From Acidobacteria bacterium AB60 (lineage in GTDB: Bacteria > Acidobacteriota > Terriglobia > Terriglobales > Acidobacteriaceae), in NCBI GenBank assembly GCA_008682415.1, contig VANK01000011.1, positions 62,001-126,000 of the forward strand: a DNA stretch of 64,000 nucleotides. Direction: 5' to 3'. This document shows positions 16,740 to 26,610 of this stretch, in pieces. Position 1 is the first letter of the stretch; each line of letters begins with the position of its first letter. Below the pieces are notes generated by a model, which ran no database searches, was not told the origin of the DNA, and saw only the letters and a list, made by a program, of their open reading frames with translations. The position numbers and the translations under genes were made by a program.

Positions 16740-18899
16740 CTATTCTTCTTCTTCGTCGACGGGGCGCTTGGCGCTGGCGAGGATCTTGTCGGCGACAAGC
16801 TGCGGGACGATATCGTAGTGGTCCATCTCCATGCGGTAGCTGCCCTTGCCCTGGGTCATGGAGGTGAGCTGGGTGCCGTAGGTGAGCATCTCGGCCATGG
16901 GCACTTCGGCGTTGATGACGGTGGTTTTGCCGCGGCTGTCCATGCCTTGCACGCGGCCTCGGCGTCCGTTGAGGTCGCCCATCAAGGAGCCGGCGAACTC
17001 TTCGGGGGCTTCGATCTCGACCTTCATGATGGGCTCGAGGAGGCAGGGCCGGGCCTGCTCCATGCACTTTTTGAAGGCGAGGCGTCCGGCGACCTTGAAG
17101 GAGAGTTCGTTGGAGTCGACGTCGTGGTAGCTGCCGTCGTAGACGGTGGCTTTGAAGTCGACGACGGGGTAGCCGGCGAGATAGCCGCGGGCCGCGGTTT
17201 CAACGATCCCCTTCTCTACCGCGGGGACGAACTGGCGGGGGATGGCTCCGCCGAAGATCTCGTTGCCGAACTCGAATCCGCCGCCGCGGGGCAGGGGTTC
17301 CATGCGGATCTTGCAATCGCCGAACTGGCCGTGGCCGCCGCTCTGCTTCTTGTGACGTCCGTGACCTTCGGCCTTGCCGCGGATGGTTTCGCGGTAGGGG
17401 ACCTTGGGCGCCTTGAGGGTGACCTCGGCGTGGTAGCGCTTTTTGAGGCGGGAGACGATGGTCTCGATGTGCGGCTGGCCGGCGCCGGCGATGAGGAACT
17501 CGTTGGTCTGCGGGTCGCGATAGAAGCGGATAAGCAGATCCTCTTCCATGAGCTTGTGGATGGCGGGGGCGAGCTTGTCTTCGTCGGCGCGCGACTTGGG
17601 CTCGATAGCATAGGTCATGGCGGGCTCGGGGAGGGGGAAGAGATCGATTTGGATCTCGGAGCCCTTGGAGCCGAGGGTGTCGCCGGTGAGGGTGTCGCGG
17701 AGCTTGGCGACGGCGCCGATGTCGCCGGCGTGGAGTTCGGCCACTTCGACCGCTTTGCGGCCCTGCATCACGCTGAGGTGCGAGAGGCGCTCCTGGCTGC
17801 GGCGGGTGTAGTTCTCGAAGGTGGCATCGTTCTTGATGACGCCGCTGACGACCTTGAAGAAGCTGATGCGCCCGGCGAAGGGGTCGGTCATCGTTTTGAA
17901 GACGAGCAGGGCGGGCGGCTCGCTGTCAGAGATGGCGCGGGTGGCGGCGCCGGGCGCGGCCTCGCCGGTAGCCACGCCGCCGCCGTTGCCGTTGGCTGCC
18001 GCGACGGCGACGGGCGCATGGACGGCGATGGGCGCGCGTTCGATAGGCGCGGGCGCATAGACCTTGAAGAAGTCGAGGAGGTGATCGGTGGCGACGTTGG
18101 TTTCGCCGCTGACGAAGAGGACGGGGAAGATGCGGTCTTCGCGGATGGCCTCGTGGAGCGCGGTGATGAGGTGTTGCTCGGGGATGGTGCCCTCGGCGAA
18201 GAACTCTTCCATGAGCTCGTCTTTGCCTTCGGCGACGAGTTCAACCAGCGCCTCATGCGCGGCCTTGGCCTGGGCGGCGATGGAGGCGGGGATTTCGCCG
18301 GTGATCTTGCCGTGGCCGTCGCCATTGGGGGTGTAGTAGAAGGCTTCCATGGTGACGAGATCGACGACGCCCTGGAACCCCTTGGCATCGACGATGGGCA
18401 ATTGAACGGGGACGCAATTGCGGCCCCAGCGCTCGTGCAGGTCGTCGATGAGGGCGCTCAGGCCCTCGCTGCCGCCCGCCTTGGGGTGGTCCATCTGGTT
18501 GATGACCACGATGCGGGGGATGTTGGCCTCTTCCGCGTATTTCCAGACGCGCTCGGTGACGGGCTCGACGCCGTTCTGGGCATTGACGATGACGGCGGCG
18601 GCGTCAACGGGCAGGAGCGCGGCGCGGGCCTCGTGGCAGAACATGTGGAAGCCGGGAGTATCGACAAAGTTGACCTTGACGCCCTGCCACTCGGCGAAGG
18701 CGACGGCGTTCTGCATGGTGGTGCCGCGGGCGACTTCTTCTTCATCGTAGGCGGTGGCGGCGGTGCCGTCGTGGACGCGGCCCTGAGTGGGTGTCATCTT
18801 GGCGGCATGCAGCAGAGCGGCGATCAAGGTGGTCTTGCCGCTGTGCGCATGCCCGACTACAGCTACGTTGCGGATCTCACTTCCCTGGTACGTTTTCAT
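16740..18899 (-). CDS. EF-G-like translational GTPase (FusA2-type)
   Basis: A 719-residue GTPase with the EF-G domain order. The GTP site shows GHAHSGKTTL (P-loop), RGTTMQNA (switch I), DTPGFHMF (switch II) and NQMDH (base recognition). Domains II-V follow, with the domain IV loop in the KQSGGHGQFGD region and C-terminal GRRGRVQGMDSRG. Several residues depart from canonical EF-G: switch II has PGF where housekeeping EF-G has the catalytic histidine of PGH, and NQMD replaces NKMD. A low-complexity Ala/Gly insertion sits near residues 290-325. These points favour a paralogous EF-G-like protein rather than the housekeeping factor. It is not in a ribosomal-protein operon. Confidence 0.85.
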   Translation of the reverse strand: MKTYQGSEIRNVAVVGHAHSGKTTLIAALLHAAKMTPTQGRVHDGTAATAYDEEEVARGTTMQNAVAFAEWQGVKVNFVDTPGFHMFCHEARAALLPVDAAAVIVNAQNGVEPVTERVWKYAEEANIPRIVVINQMDHPKAGGSEGLSALIDDLHERWGRNCVPVQLPIVDAKGFQGVVDLVTMEAFYYTPNGDGHGKITGEIPASIAAQAKAAHEALVELVAEGKDELMEEFFAEGTIPEQHLITALHEAIREDRIFPVLFVSGETNVATDHLLDFFKVYAPAPIERAPIAVHAPVAVAAANGNGGGVATGEAAPGAATRAISDSEPPALLVFKTMTDPFAGRISFFKVVSGVIKNDATFENYTRRSQERLSHLSVMQGRKAVEVAELHAGDIGAVAKLRDTLTGDTLGSKGSEIQIDLFPLPEPAMTYAIEPKSRADEDKLAPAIHKLMEEDLLIRFYRDPQTNEFLIAGAGQPHIETIVSRLKKRYHAEVTLKAPKVPYRETIRGKAEGHGRHKKQSGGHGQFGDCKIRMEPLPRGGGFEFGNEIFGGAIPRQFVPAVEKGIVETAARGYLAGYPVVDFKATVYDGSYHDVDSNELSFKVAGRLAFKKCMEQARPCLLEPIMKVEIEAPEEFAGSLMGDLNGRRGRVQGMDSRGKTTVINAEVPMAEMLTYGTQLTSMTQGKGSYRMEMDHYDIVPQLVADKILASAKRPVDEEEE

Positions 18900-19465
18900 G
18901 AGTGATTCTCCTTATGCGTGTGCGGATGAGGGCGAGGATCGCCGATCCCGCAAGATCGCGGTTGAGGGTGATGGAGATTTTGCTGGAGTCCGGTGCGCGG
19001 GGGGTTGAAGAACAGAGGCTAGAGCGCTCGATTGTCTTGTGGGGAAGTCATGCCCCGTTACGAGGCATGTCGAAGCTTGTGCCATGCCGGGGGGGGTGCC
19101 CCGGCGGTCCTCCTGGAAAGAGCGGATTGCGAAGCGCAGGGAGGGCGGGAGGGCGTCCTGAGGGGCGTCCGGGTGGCCAGTTGTGCAGGCCAAGGCTCCG
19201 GGTCTGCCGTCTTCCTCGTCCATACGGAGGGTCTCGGGCAGGCGCCCTGGCGGAGGAACAGGAGATGAATCCGCAGGGCGTCTATCAGTTGAGAACCGGA
19301 TGCTATCACACCGGAAGTGTGAACGTCGCGTGACTTGGATCACACGGGAGTGAGGGCGTGGGAGGAGGAAAAGACCCGCGGCGAAAGCCTGTTCTTCTCT
19401 GTGGGCGCTCAGGGGCCTGAAGGCCCCTGCTCCCTCCGGTAACTCGGTGGGGCGTGCGGGAGTTG
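18900..19465. other. Intergenic region before the repeat array
   Basis: No convincing gene is present. It includes the direct-repeat arm TGAAGGCCCCTGCTCCCTCC at 19418-19437, which recurs at 19964-19983 beyond the array. Confidence 0.4.
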
Positions 19466-19960
19466 AGAGGGGAAGGGGTGGGTCCGTGCTATCCCATGTC
19501 TCCAACAGCGGGAGACATGGGGCACCCCTGGTCGTGCGGGAACGCAGGTTGCTGGGTGGGTTCGTGCTATCCCGCCCTAGGCGCAAAGAACGCGCCTAGA
19601 ACGGGGCACCCGCGGTCGTGGGAGAGCGGAGATGGCTGGGTGGGGTCCGTGGTATCCCATGTCTCCAACAGCGGGAGACATGGGGCACCCGCGGTCGTGC
19701 GGGAATGGAGATGGCTGGGTGAGGTTCGTGCTGTCCCGCCCTAGGCGCAAAAAACGCGCCTAGAACGGGGCACCCGCGGTCGTGGGAGAGCGGAGATGGC
19801 TGGGTGGGGTTCGTGGTATCCCATGTCTCCAATAGCGGGAGACATGGGGCACCCCTGGTCGTGCGGGAACGCAGGTTGCTGGGAGGGGTTCGTGCTATCC
19901 CGCCCTAGGCGCAAAAAACGCGCCTAGAACGGGGCACCCGCGGTCCTGCGGGAACTCGGG
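19466..19960. repeat. 164-bp tandem array of two alternating palindromes
   Basis: Palindrome P1 (CCCATGTCTCC ... GGAGACATGGG) occurs at 19493, 19656 and 19820. Palindrome P2 (CCCGCCCTAGGCGC ... GCGCCTAGAACGGGGCAC) occurs at 19571, 19735 and 19899. Spacing is 163-164 bases in each series, so this is about three units of a composite repeat. P2 shares its outer bases with the single repeats at 3279 and 16530. The array is flanked by direct copies of TGAAGGCCCCTGCTCCCTCC. Confidence 0.85.
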
Positions 19961-19986
19961 GCATGAAGGCCCCTGCTCCCTCCGCG

Positions 19987-22080
19987 TTACCAGTGGATGA
20001 AGGGGAGGAGGGCGGAGTAGTCGTCTGTCCAGACGCGGAGGCCGGGTTTGGGCCGGATGGTGTGGACGCGGGGACTGACGTCGGGAAGGGCGAAGAACTG
20101 GGGATCGGCGGTCACGAGGATCCAGGTGGAGACGTATTCGCCGGGGTCGGCGGGGGTGTCGATGGTGATGCGGCGGGCTTCCAGGCCGGCGGACTCGGCG
20201 AGCTTGAGGATGGGCGGGCCGAGGTCGACGTGGCGATTGGAGATGTGGAAGGCGATGATGCCGCCGGGGGCCAGGTGCTTGCGGTAGAGGGCGAGGGCCT
20301 GGCTCGTGAGCAGGTGGATGGGGATGGCGTCTCCGGAGAAGGCGTCGACGACGAGGACATTGAAGTTCTGGGGCGGTTCGGAGGCGAGGGAGCTGCGGGC
20401 GTCTCCTTCCACGATGTCGGTTTGTGCGGGAGAGTCGCGGATATAGGTGAAGACGTTACGGGCGATGGGGGGGACGGCGGGGTTGATCTCGTAGAAGCGA
20501 ATGTGGTCGCCGGAGCGGCCGTATGCGGCGACAGTGCCTGCGCCGAGGCCGATGACGCCGATGTTGCGTGGGCGCTTGTCACAGCAGGCACCTGCGGTGC
20601 GGCCAACTGCGCCTTCGGCGCCTGATGCGTCAGAGCCAGAACAGCAGTATTCGAGGGCGACGCCGACGCCGGAGTTGCGGGCGTAGTAGGTGGTGGGAGT
20701 GTGACGAAGGTCTTCGGTTCCGAAGATCTGGGTGCCGTGCTGGATGCTGCCGTTGAGGAGGGTGCGGACGGTGGTGCCGGGATAGCTGAAGAGGTCCTGG
20801 GTGACGCGGAGACTTGCGTAGAAGTTGCGCACGGCGACAGTGGTGTTGTGCGCATAGGAGTAGCGGACCATGAACGTGACCGCGACCATGGCGACTGTGG
20901 CAACGCCCCAGAGGAGGCGCTGATTCCAGCCGTTGCGCCAGTTGACGAGGAGGGCGAGAACGGCGGTGATGAAAAAGGTGACGGGCAGATCGAGGTTATA
21001 GGCAAAGACAAGGGGAGCGGCGATGCCGATGAGGAAGGATCCGAGGGCGCCGCCGGCGGCGAAGAGCAGGTAAAAGAGAGTGGCCTCAGAGGAGCGCTGC
21101 GGGCGCAGGCGGACAGCTTCGACGTGGCAGAAGATGCAGGCGAAGAAGAGTTCGCCGAGGAAGAAGATAAGAGATATCCAGAGCGGCCAGCTGGCGTTGG
21201 TGTTGTGCAGGGAGTAGGCAAGGCCGCCAAGCAAGACGACCATCACGCGGGCAATGATGTTCCAGGGAAGAGCAACGCGGAATTGAAAGGCAAGGATGAG
21301 GGTGAGGAGGTAGACCCCGAGAGGAAGGACCCAGAGCAGGGGGATGGCTGCGACGTTGGCGGTGAGGTATGCGGTGACGGTGCTGAGCTGCATGGCTGCT
21401 CCCATGGGGAGGAGGAGCCAGAGGAGCTTTTGCGAGCGCGACGCGGGGGGCGCGTCGGTTTGCATTTCAGAGTCCGTGGAGAGAACGGGAACGGATCCCG
21501 GGACGGCCGACTTGAGGGTGAGTGTGGCGCAGAGGATGGCGAAGAGGACAAAGCTCGCGGCCCAGGCGGTGCGTTGCGCATGCAGGGTGAGAGCGGGTTC
21601 GACGAGACTGGGATACAGCGCGAGCGCGAGAAGCGATCCGATGTTGGAGAGCGCGTAGAGGCGATACGGGATGGGGCCTGATTCGAGGCGAGCCCACCAG
21701 ACCTGCAGCAGGGGGCTGGTGGCGGAAAGGGCGAGGAATGGAAGGCCGATCCAGGTACTGAGGGCAAAGAAGACGGCGAGGGCCGGGGGGAGGTGGCTGT
21801 CCCCGGAGATGCTGCCGGGGATAGCCCAGGCGATAGCGGCGCCAGTGGAGAGAACAAGGACGAGGAGGTGGGTCCATGAGGCTTGCCGGCCGGAGAGCCA
21901 GTGCGCATACAGGTAGCCCAGCAGGAGGGCGGTCTGGAAGAAGACGAGGCAGGTGATCCAAACCGCCGCGGAGCCGCCCAGTATCGGTAACAGCTGCTTT
22001 GCCGCCATGGGTTCGACGAGGAAGAGGAGAAAGGCGGCGAGAAAGATGACGATGCCAAACAAAAGACGCAGACGCGACAT
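19987..22080 (-). CDS. Membrane protein fused to a spermidine synthase-like domain
   Basis: A 697-residue protein. Residues 1 to about 400 form a polytopic membrane domain (LLFGIVIFLAAFLLFLVEPM at the start, then many helices). The C-terminal 250 residues are a Rossmann methyltransferase-fold domain of the spermidine synthase type, with IGVIGLGAGTVAAYG as the nucleotide loop, FYEINPAV and VVDAFSGDAIPIHLLT. Such fusions are widespread and are not shown to make polyamines; the natural substrate is unknown. A Cys- and Gly-rich insert (CCSGSDASGAEGAVG) just before the Rossmann loop looks like a lineage-specific insertion. It is monocistronic. Confidence 0.85.
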   Translation of the reverse strand: MSRLRLLFGIVIFLAAFLLFLVEPMAAKQLLPILGGSAAVWITCLVFFQTALLLGYLYAHWLSGRQASWTHLLVLVLSTGAAIAWAIPGSISGDSHLPPALAVFFALSTWIGLPFLALSATSPLLQVWWARLESGPIPYRLYALSNIGSLLALALYPSLVEPALTLHAQRTAWAASFVLFAILCATLTLKSAVPGSVPVLSTDSEMQTDAPPASRSQKLLWLLLPMGAAMQLSTVTAYLTANVAAIPLLWVLPLGVYLLTLILAFQFRVALPWNIIARVMVVLLGGLAYSLHNTNASWPLWISLIFFLGELFFACIFCHVEAVRLRPQRSSEATLFYLLFAAGGALGSFLIGIAAPLVFAYNLDLPVTFFITAVLALLVNWRNGWNQRLLWGVATVAMVAVTFMVRYSYAHNTTVAVRNFYASLRVTQDLFSYPGTTVRTLLNGSIQHGTQIFGTEDLRHTPTTYYARNSGVGVALEYCCSGSDASGAEGAVGRTAGACCDKRPRNIGVIGLGAGTVAAYGRSGDHIRFYEINPAVPPIARNVFTYIRDSPAQTDIVEGDARSSLASEPPQNFNVLVVDAFSGDAIPIHLLTSQALALYRKHLAPGGIIAFHISNRHVDLGPPILKLAESAGLEARRITIDTPADPGEYVSTWILVTADPQFFALPDVSPRVHTIRPKPGLRVWTDDYSALLPFIHW

Positions 22081-22257
22081 TGTTTCCTCAGTGGGTGGGA
22101 TTGGAGAAGGAAATGCGACCTGGCCTTTGCCTGGGATCGGCTTCGACTCACGCGGATACTATCACAGCGGTTCCGCTTGCGATGGAGGAGCAGACCACAA
22201 TTCCGACCGGCATAGATGAACGCGCTCGACCTGGCTGAAGATCAGCTTGCGTGCGGG

Positions 22258-23778
22258 CTAGACGCCGGCGGCGGCGGGCAGGATGTCTTCGACGTCGACC
22301 CATTGCGTGGGGTAGTTGCCGGTGTAGCAGGCGACGCAGAATCCATTTTTCTCGCCGCCATCGCAGGATTTTTGCAGTCCATCGAGCGAGAGGTAGGCGA
22401 GGGAGTCGGCCTCAATGAATTCGCGGATCTCGTCGATGGTTTTGTTCGCGGCGATGAGGTCGCGTTTGGAGGGGGTGTCGACGCCGTAGAAGCATGGGGA
22501 GACGGTAGGCGGGCAGCTGATGCGCAGGTGGACTTCTTTGGCGCCGGCGCCGCGCACCATGCGCACGATCTTGCGCGAGGTGGTGCCGCGAATGATGGAG
22601 TCGTCGATAAGGATGACGCGCTTGCCCTCGAGGAGATTGCGGACCGGGTTGAGCTTGAGTTTGACGCCGAAGTCGCGGATGCGCTGTTCCGGTTCGATGA
22701 AGGTGCGGCCGACGTAGTGGTTGCGAATGAGCCCCAGGCGAAAGGGCACACCGGACTGCTCGGCGTATCCGAGGGCCGCGGTGACGCCGGAGTCGGGGAC
22801 CGGAACGACGACGTCAGCGGGCACGTGCGACTCGCGGGCGAGCTGTCGACCCATCTGGTCGCGGCTCTCCTGCACCCAGCGTCCGTAGATTTTGCTGTCG
22901 GGTCGCGCGAAGTAGACATGCTCGAAGATGCAGCTGGTCTGGGGCACGCCGGTGGCGTACTGACGGCTGGTGACGCCGTCTTCGGTGACCATGACCAGCT
23001 CGCCGGGGAGGACATCGCGCTCGTAGTCGGCGCGGAGGAGATCGAAGGCGCAGGTCTCGGAGGCGAAGACGATGGTATCGGGCCCGTCGGCGTTGCGGAT
23101 GCGCCCCATGGAGAGAGGCCGGAAGCCGCGCGGATCGCGGGCGGCGAAGATGCGGTCGCGGGTCATCATGACGATGGAGAAGGCGCCCTCGACCTGGGAG
23201 AGTGAATCGGCGATGGCGTCGACGAGAGACCCGGCGCGGGAGTGCGCGATGAGCTGGACGATGATTTCGGAGTCCGAAGTGGTTTGGAAGTAGGCGCCGG
23301 CGCGTTCCAGTTTGGCGCGCACGTTGCCGAGGTTGACGAGATTGCCATTGTGGGCGATGGCGATCAGGCCCTTGGTGGACTCGACGCGAATGGGCTGGGC
23401 GTTGAGCAGGGCGGAGTCACCGGTGGTGGAGTAGCGGGTGTGACCGATGGCCATGTGGCCGGGCAATTTCTGCAGGACGTCGTCGGTGAAGATCTCCGAC
23501 ACGAGGCCCATACCCTTGATATTGGCAAGGTGATTCCCCTCGGCAGAGGCGATGCCGGCGGACTCCTGCCCACGATGCTGGAGGGCATAGAGGCCGAGAT
23601 AGGTTTGACGGGCAGCATCGGGATGGCCGTGAATGGCGACGACGCCGCACTCCTCGTGGAGGGTGTCGTCTGCCACAACAGTGGACAGTGAACAGTGGTC
23701 AGTGAACAGCGACGGAGCGCTCAGCGAGGCGGAGAGATCGGCAATGCCGGGGACGCCCTGGTACAGCAACCGAGTCAT
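22258..23778 (-). CDS. purF: Amidophosphoribosyltransferase
   Basis: A 506-residue enzyme for the first committed step of purine synthesis, making phosphoribosylamine from PRPP and glutamine. The N-terminal glutaminase domain begins at the catalytic cysteine in [11 protein letters not shown] and includes [13 protein letters not shown] and IAHNGNLVN. The phosphoribosyltransferase domain has the PRPP loop [15 protein letters not shown]-terminal cysteines ([20 protein letters not shown]) suggest an Fe-S site as in Bacillus PurF. About 43 residues precede the cysteine, consistent with a cleaved propeptide; part of it ([13 protein letters not shown]) is encoded by a dispersed repeat. The ATG overlaps the purL stop by 4 bases. 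Confidence 0.96.
   Translation of the reverse strand: MTRLLYQGVPGIADLSASLSAPSLFTDHCSLSTVVADDTLHEECGVVAIHGHPDAARQTYLGLYALQHRGQESAGIASAEGNHLANIKGMGLVSEIFTDDVLQKLPGHMAIGHTRYSTTGDSALLNAQPIRVESTKGLIAIAHNGNLVNLGNVRAKLERAGAYFQTTSDSEIIVQLIAHSRAGSLVDAIADSLSQVEGAFSIVMMTRDRIFAARDPRGFRPLSMGRIRNADGPDTIVFASETCAFDLLRADYERDVLPGELVMVTEDGVTSRQYATGVPQTSCIFEHVYFARPDSKIYGRWVQESRDQMGRQLARESHVPADVVVPVPDSGVTAALGYAEQSGVPFRLGLIRNHYVGRTFIEPEQRIRDFGVKLKLNPVRNLLEGKRVILIDDSIIRGTTSRKIVRMVRGAGAKEVHLRISCPPTVSPCFYGVDTPSKRDLIAANKTIDEIREFIEADSLAYLSLDGLQKSCDGGEKNGFCVACYTGNYPTQWVDVEDILPAAAGV
23683..23713. repeat. Dispersed repeat inside purF
   Basis: The core CAGTGGTCAGTGAACAG (23694-23710) is identical to the copy at the tolC stop codon. 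Here it is in frame within the purF propeptide region, preceded by a partial third unit (ACAGTGGACAGTGA). Confidence 0.65.
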
Positions 23779-26219
23779 GCGGTCACCTCATTGTGGAGCG
23801 CATCTTCGAGGGCGGAGGCCCAGGGTTCCTGCAGCGCGGCGAGCGGCGCGGAGACAAAATGATCGCCGTAGACGGCAATTTCGAGACGATCGCCGCCAGT
23901 GGTGCCGATGCGGGCGGCGAAGTAGCCGTACTCGTCCGCCAGTTCCTCAATGGCCGCGATGTTACTGGGGTCGGTGCTCACCAACACGGTGGAAGCAGGC
24001 TCGGCGAAGAGCCCGAAGAGCGGGTGGACCATGAGAGCCTGCTCCTGCTCGACAGTGGCTCCAATGCCGTGGGCAAAGCCCGCCTGCGCGAGGGCGACGG
24101 TGATGCCGCCGTCGGAGAGGTCGCGCGCGGAGCGCAGCAGCTGACGATCGGCAAGGACCTGCAGGAGAGTGTGCAGGTCAGCCTCCGCCTCAAGGTCGAT
24201 GGGAGGCGGGGTGCCCCACAAGCTGCGCAAAATCACCTTGGCGTATTCCGACGAACCGAACGCACGGAGTTCTTCGTTGGAGGAAGCTTGCTCCTCCGCG
24301 TCGCCTTCCGGGGTGATGCGTTCGGGGTGGCCGACGATGTTGTGATTGATGGGCTCCTCCTCGAAGGGAACCTTCAAGCCGGGTTCGGGTTCCTGGCCGC
24401 GAGGGATGGGCCACAAGAGCATGATGGCATCGCCGGAGTGCTGGAAGTGCGCCGGCACGGCCTTGGTGACATCGTCAAGAATGCCGACGATTCCCAGGAC
24501 CGGGGTGGGATAGATGCCCTCGCCTCGTGTCTCGTTATAGAGCGATACGTTGCCGCCGGTGATGGGCGTTCCGAGGGTACTGCAGGCTTCGGCGATGCCG
24601 TCGATGGCGGCAGAGAGCTGCGCCATGATCTCGGGCTTTTCAGGATTGCCGAAGTTGAGGCAGTTCGTGGCGGCGACGGGGGTGGCGCCGGCCATGGCGA
24701 CTTTGCGGGCACATTCGGCTACCGCGTGCGTGGCGCCGAGCCGGGGGTCGAGGTAACACCAACGCCCGTTGCCGTCGAGAGCCATGGCGAGCCCGCGCTC
24801 GTGACCGGCGCTGCCGGTTCCCTTGATGCGCATGACGCCGGCCTCACCGCCGGGACCGAGAACGGTGTTGGTTTGCACCATAGTGTCGTACTGCTCATGG
24901 ACCCAGCGCTTGGAGCATACGTTGGCGCTGGCGAGGAGGGTCTTCAACTCGGCGGTGTAATCGTGGTCCTGATCCAGCACTGCCAGGGCGGGCTCGGGTG
25001 GGTCAAGGGAGATGGGGGGGTTCCATGCGCCGACGGGACGGTGATAGAGCGGGGCATCATCGGTGAGGGATTGATTGGGAATGTCGGCGACCAGTACGCC
25101 GTGATGGCGAATGCGCAGGCGCGGCTCGGGCTGCACGGTGCCGACAATGACCGCATCGAGGCCCCATTTGGCGAAGACCCGCAGGACTTCGTCTTCCCTG
25201 CCCTTTTCCGCGACCAGCAGCATTCGTTCCTGGCTTTCGGAGAGCATGATCTCGTAGGCGCTCATCCCGGTCTCGCGCTGGGGAACGCGGTCGAGTTCCA
25301 CGTCGAGGCCGACACCACCACGAGCTCCCATCTCGCAGGTGGAGCAGGTGAGGCCGGCAGCACCCATGTCCTGAATGCCCACGATGGCGCCGGTTTTCAT
25401 GGCCTCCAGACAGGCCTCCAGGAGCAGCTTTTCCATGAAGGGATCGCCTACCTGGACGTTGGGCCGCTTCTGCTCCGAGCCCTCTTTGAACTCCTCGCTG
25501 GCCATGGTGGCGCCGTGAATGCCGTCGCGCCCGGTCTTGGCTCCTACATATATGACAGGGTTGCCGGTTCCACTGGCCCGGCCGTAGAAGATCTCGTCTT
25601 TGCGCACCAGCCCCAGGGCGAAAGCGTTCACCAGGGGATTGCCGCTGTAGCATGGCTCGAACTTGGTTTCACCACCGAGATTGGGGACGCCGAAGCAATT
25701 GCCGTAGCCGGCGATGCCGCTCACCACGCCTTCGACGATGGAGTGGTTTTTATGGATGAGTTCGTTGTCGACGGGTGGCTCCGCGGTGACCGGCCCGAAT
25801 CGCAGGGAGTCCATGACGGCGAGGGGGCGAGCGCCCATCGTGAAGATATCGCGGAGAATTCCGCCGACGCCGGTAGCGGCGCCCTGGAAGGGCTCAATAT
25901 AGCTGGGATGATTGTGGCTTTCGATCTTGAAGGCGCAGGCCCAGCCATCCCCGACGTCGATGATGCCGGCGTTTTCGCCGGGTCCCTGCACAACGCGCTC
26001 GCTCCTGGTTGGCAGGCGGCGGAGGTGGACCCGGCTTGACTTATAGGAGCAGTGCTCGCTCCACATGACGCTGTAAATGCCCAACTCTGTGAGAGATGGC
26101 ACGCGTCCGAGGGCGCTGAGGATGCGCTGGTACTCGTCGGGTGTGATGCTGTGCTGGGCCAGCAGTTCCGGGGTGACGGCTACCGGCTCGGGGGTTGCAA
26201 CAGAGGAGGCGGGGTTCAT
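23775..26219 (-). CDS. purL: Phosphoribosylformylglycinamidine synthase subunit PurL
   Basis: An 814-residue ATP-dependent enzyme of purine synthesis converting FGAR to FGAM, working with PurS and PurQ. It is the small-PurL type, without a fused glutaminase domain. Key segments are [35 protein letters not shown] and, in the second half, [18 protein letters not shown] and [13 protein letters not shown]. The start at MNPASSV (26219) has GGAG 9 bases upstream; an in-frame ATG five codons earlier has no such site. It overlaps purF by 4 bases, giving a two-gene operon; purS and purQ are not in view. Confidence 0.96.
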   Translation of the reverse strand: MNPASSVATPEPVAVTPELLAQHSITPDEYQRILSALGRVPSLTELGIYSVMWSEHCSYKSSRVHLRRLPTRSERVVQGPGENAGIIDVGDGWACAFKIESHNHPSYIEPFQGAATGVGGILRDIFTMGARPLAVMDSLRFGPVTAEPPVDNELIHKNHSIVEGVVSGIAGYGNCFGVPNLGGETKFEPCYSGNPLVNAFALGLVRKDEIFYGRASGTGNPVIYVGAKTGRDGIHGATMASEEFKEGSEQKRPNVQVGDPFMEKLLLEACLEAMKTGAIVGIQDMGAAGLTCSTCEMGARGGVGLDVELDRVPQRETGMSAYEIMLSESQERMLLVAEKGREDEVLRVFAKWGLDAVIVGTVQPEPRLRIRHHGVLVADIPNQSLTDDAPLYHRPVGAWNPPISLDPPEPALAVLDQDHDYTAELKTLLASANVCSKRWVHEQYDTMVQTNTVLGPGGEAGVMRIKGTGSAGHERGLAMALDGNGRWCYLDPRLGATHAVAECARKVAMAGATPVAATNCLNFGNPEKPEIMAQLSAAIDGIAEACSTLGTPITGGNVSLYNETRGEGIYPTPVLGIVGILDDVTKAVPAHFQHSGDAIMLLWPIPRGQEPEPGLKVPFEEEPINHNIVGHPERITPEGDAEEQASSNEELRAFGSSEYAKVILRSLWGTPPPIDLEAEADLHTLLQVLADRQLLRSARDLSDGGITVALAQAGFAHGIGATVEQEQALMVHPLFGLFAEPASTVLVSTDPSNIAAIEELADEYGYFAARIGTTGGDRLEIAVYGDHFVSAPLAALQEPWASALEDALHNEVTA

Positions 26220-26436
26220 CACGATTAGCTCCATTGTCGCACGGGGTTAGACACTTGCACCGGCGGCAAGGGGCTGTGGGAAAGGCGTCTGTCCTGTGCA
26301 AGGGCGGCCCCGACGGCCGACAGAAGCCCGCGCGGAGCGTTACTTCCGGAGGAGATGAGATGCGGGTGTTGAGGGGCGAGGAGAAGTCCGAGAAGCACGG
26401 GCTTTGTGCGATACTTCTTTCAGCCCACCAGCCCTG

Positions 26437-26477
26437 GCCGGGATGGCGGAACTGGCAGACGCAGCGGACTCAAAATC
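26437..26477 (+). pseudogene. 5' half of tRNA-Leu(CAA), interrupted: attachment-site junction
   Basis: The acceptor strand GCCGGGA, D arm, and anticodon arm GCGGA-CTCAAAA with anticodon CAA (26471-26473) match a leucine tRNA. The 3' side of the anticodon stem should read TCCGC but reads TCGTC, and no T arm follows. The tRNA is therefore cut within the anticodon arm. An integrase gene starts 134 bases later, so this is most likely the att junction of the integrated element. Confidence 0.75.
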
Positions 26478-26610
26478 GTCCTTCCAATCGATTATTCTTC
26501 TCCAAACGACTGAAAATAAGCAGTTTGTGTTGATGCCGGCCAAGGCCTGTGTCTTGCGCAACTCTTGCACACTTTTGCGATTCTTATAGAGAAGCAGGAG
26601 GTGCTGCCCC

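Noticed and set aside
18912-19586. 224-codon minus-strand frame before the repeat array
   Set aside because: It runs through palindromic repeats and has no protein-like composition or ribosome-binding site.
19466-19960. Repeat array considered as a CRISPR
   Set aside because: Units are 164 bp and consist of two long palindromes with conserved sequence between; there are no unique spacers and no cas genes.
26404-26589. Short frame reading GMAELADAADSKSS
   Set aside because: This peptide is the well-known false translation of a tRNA-Leu 5' half.
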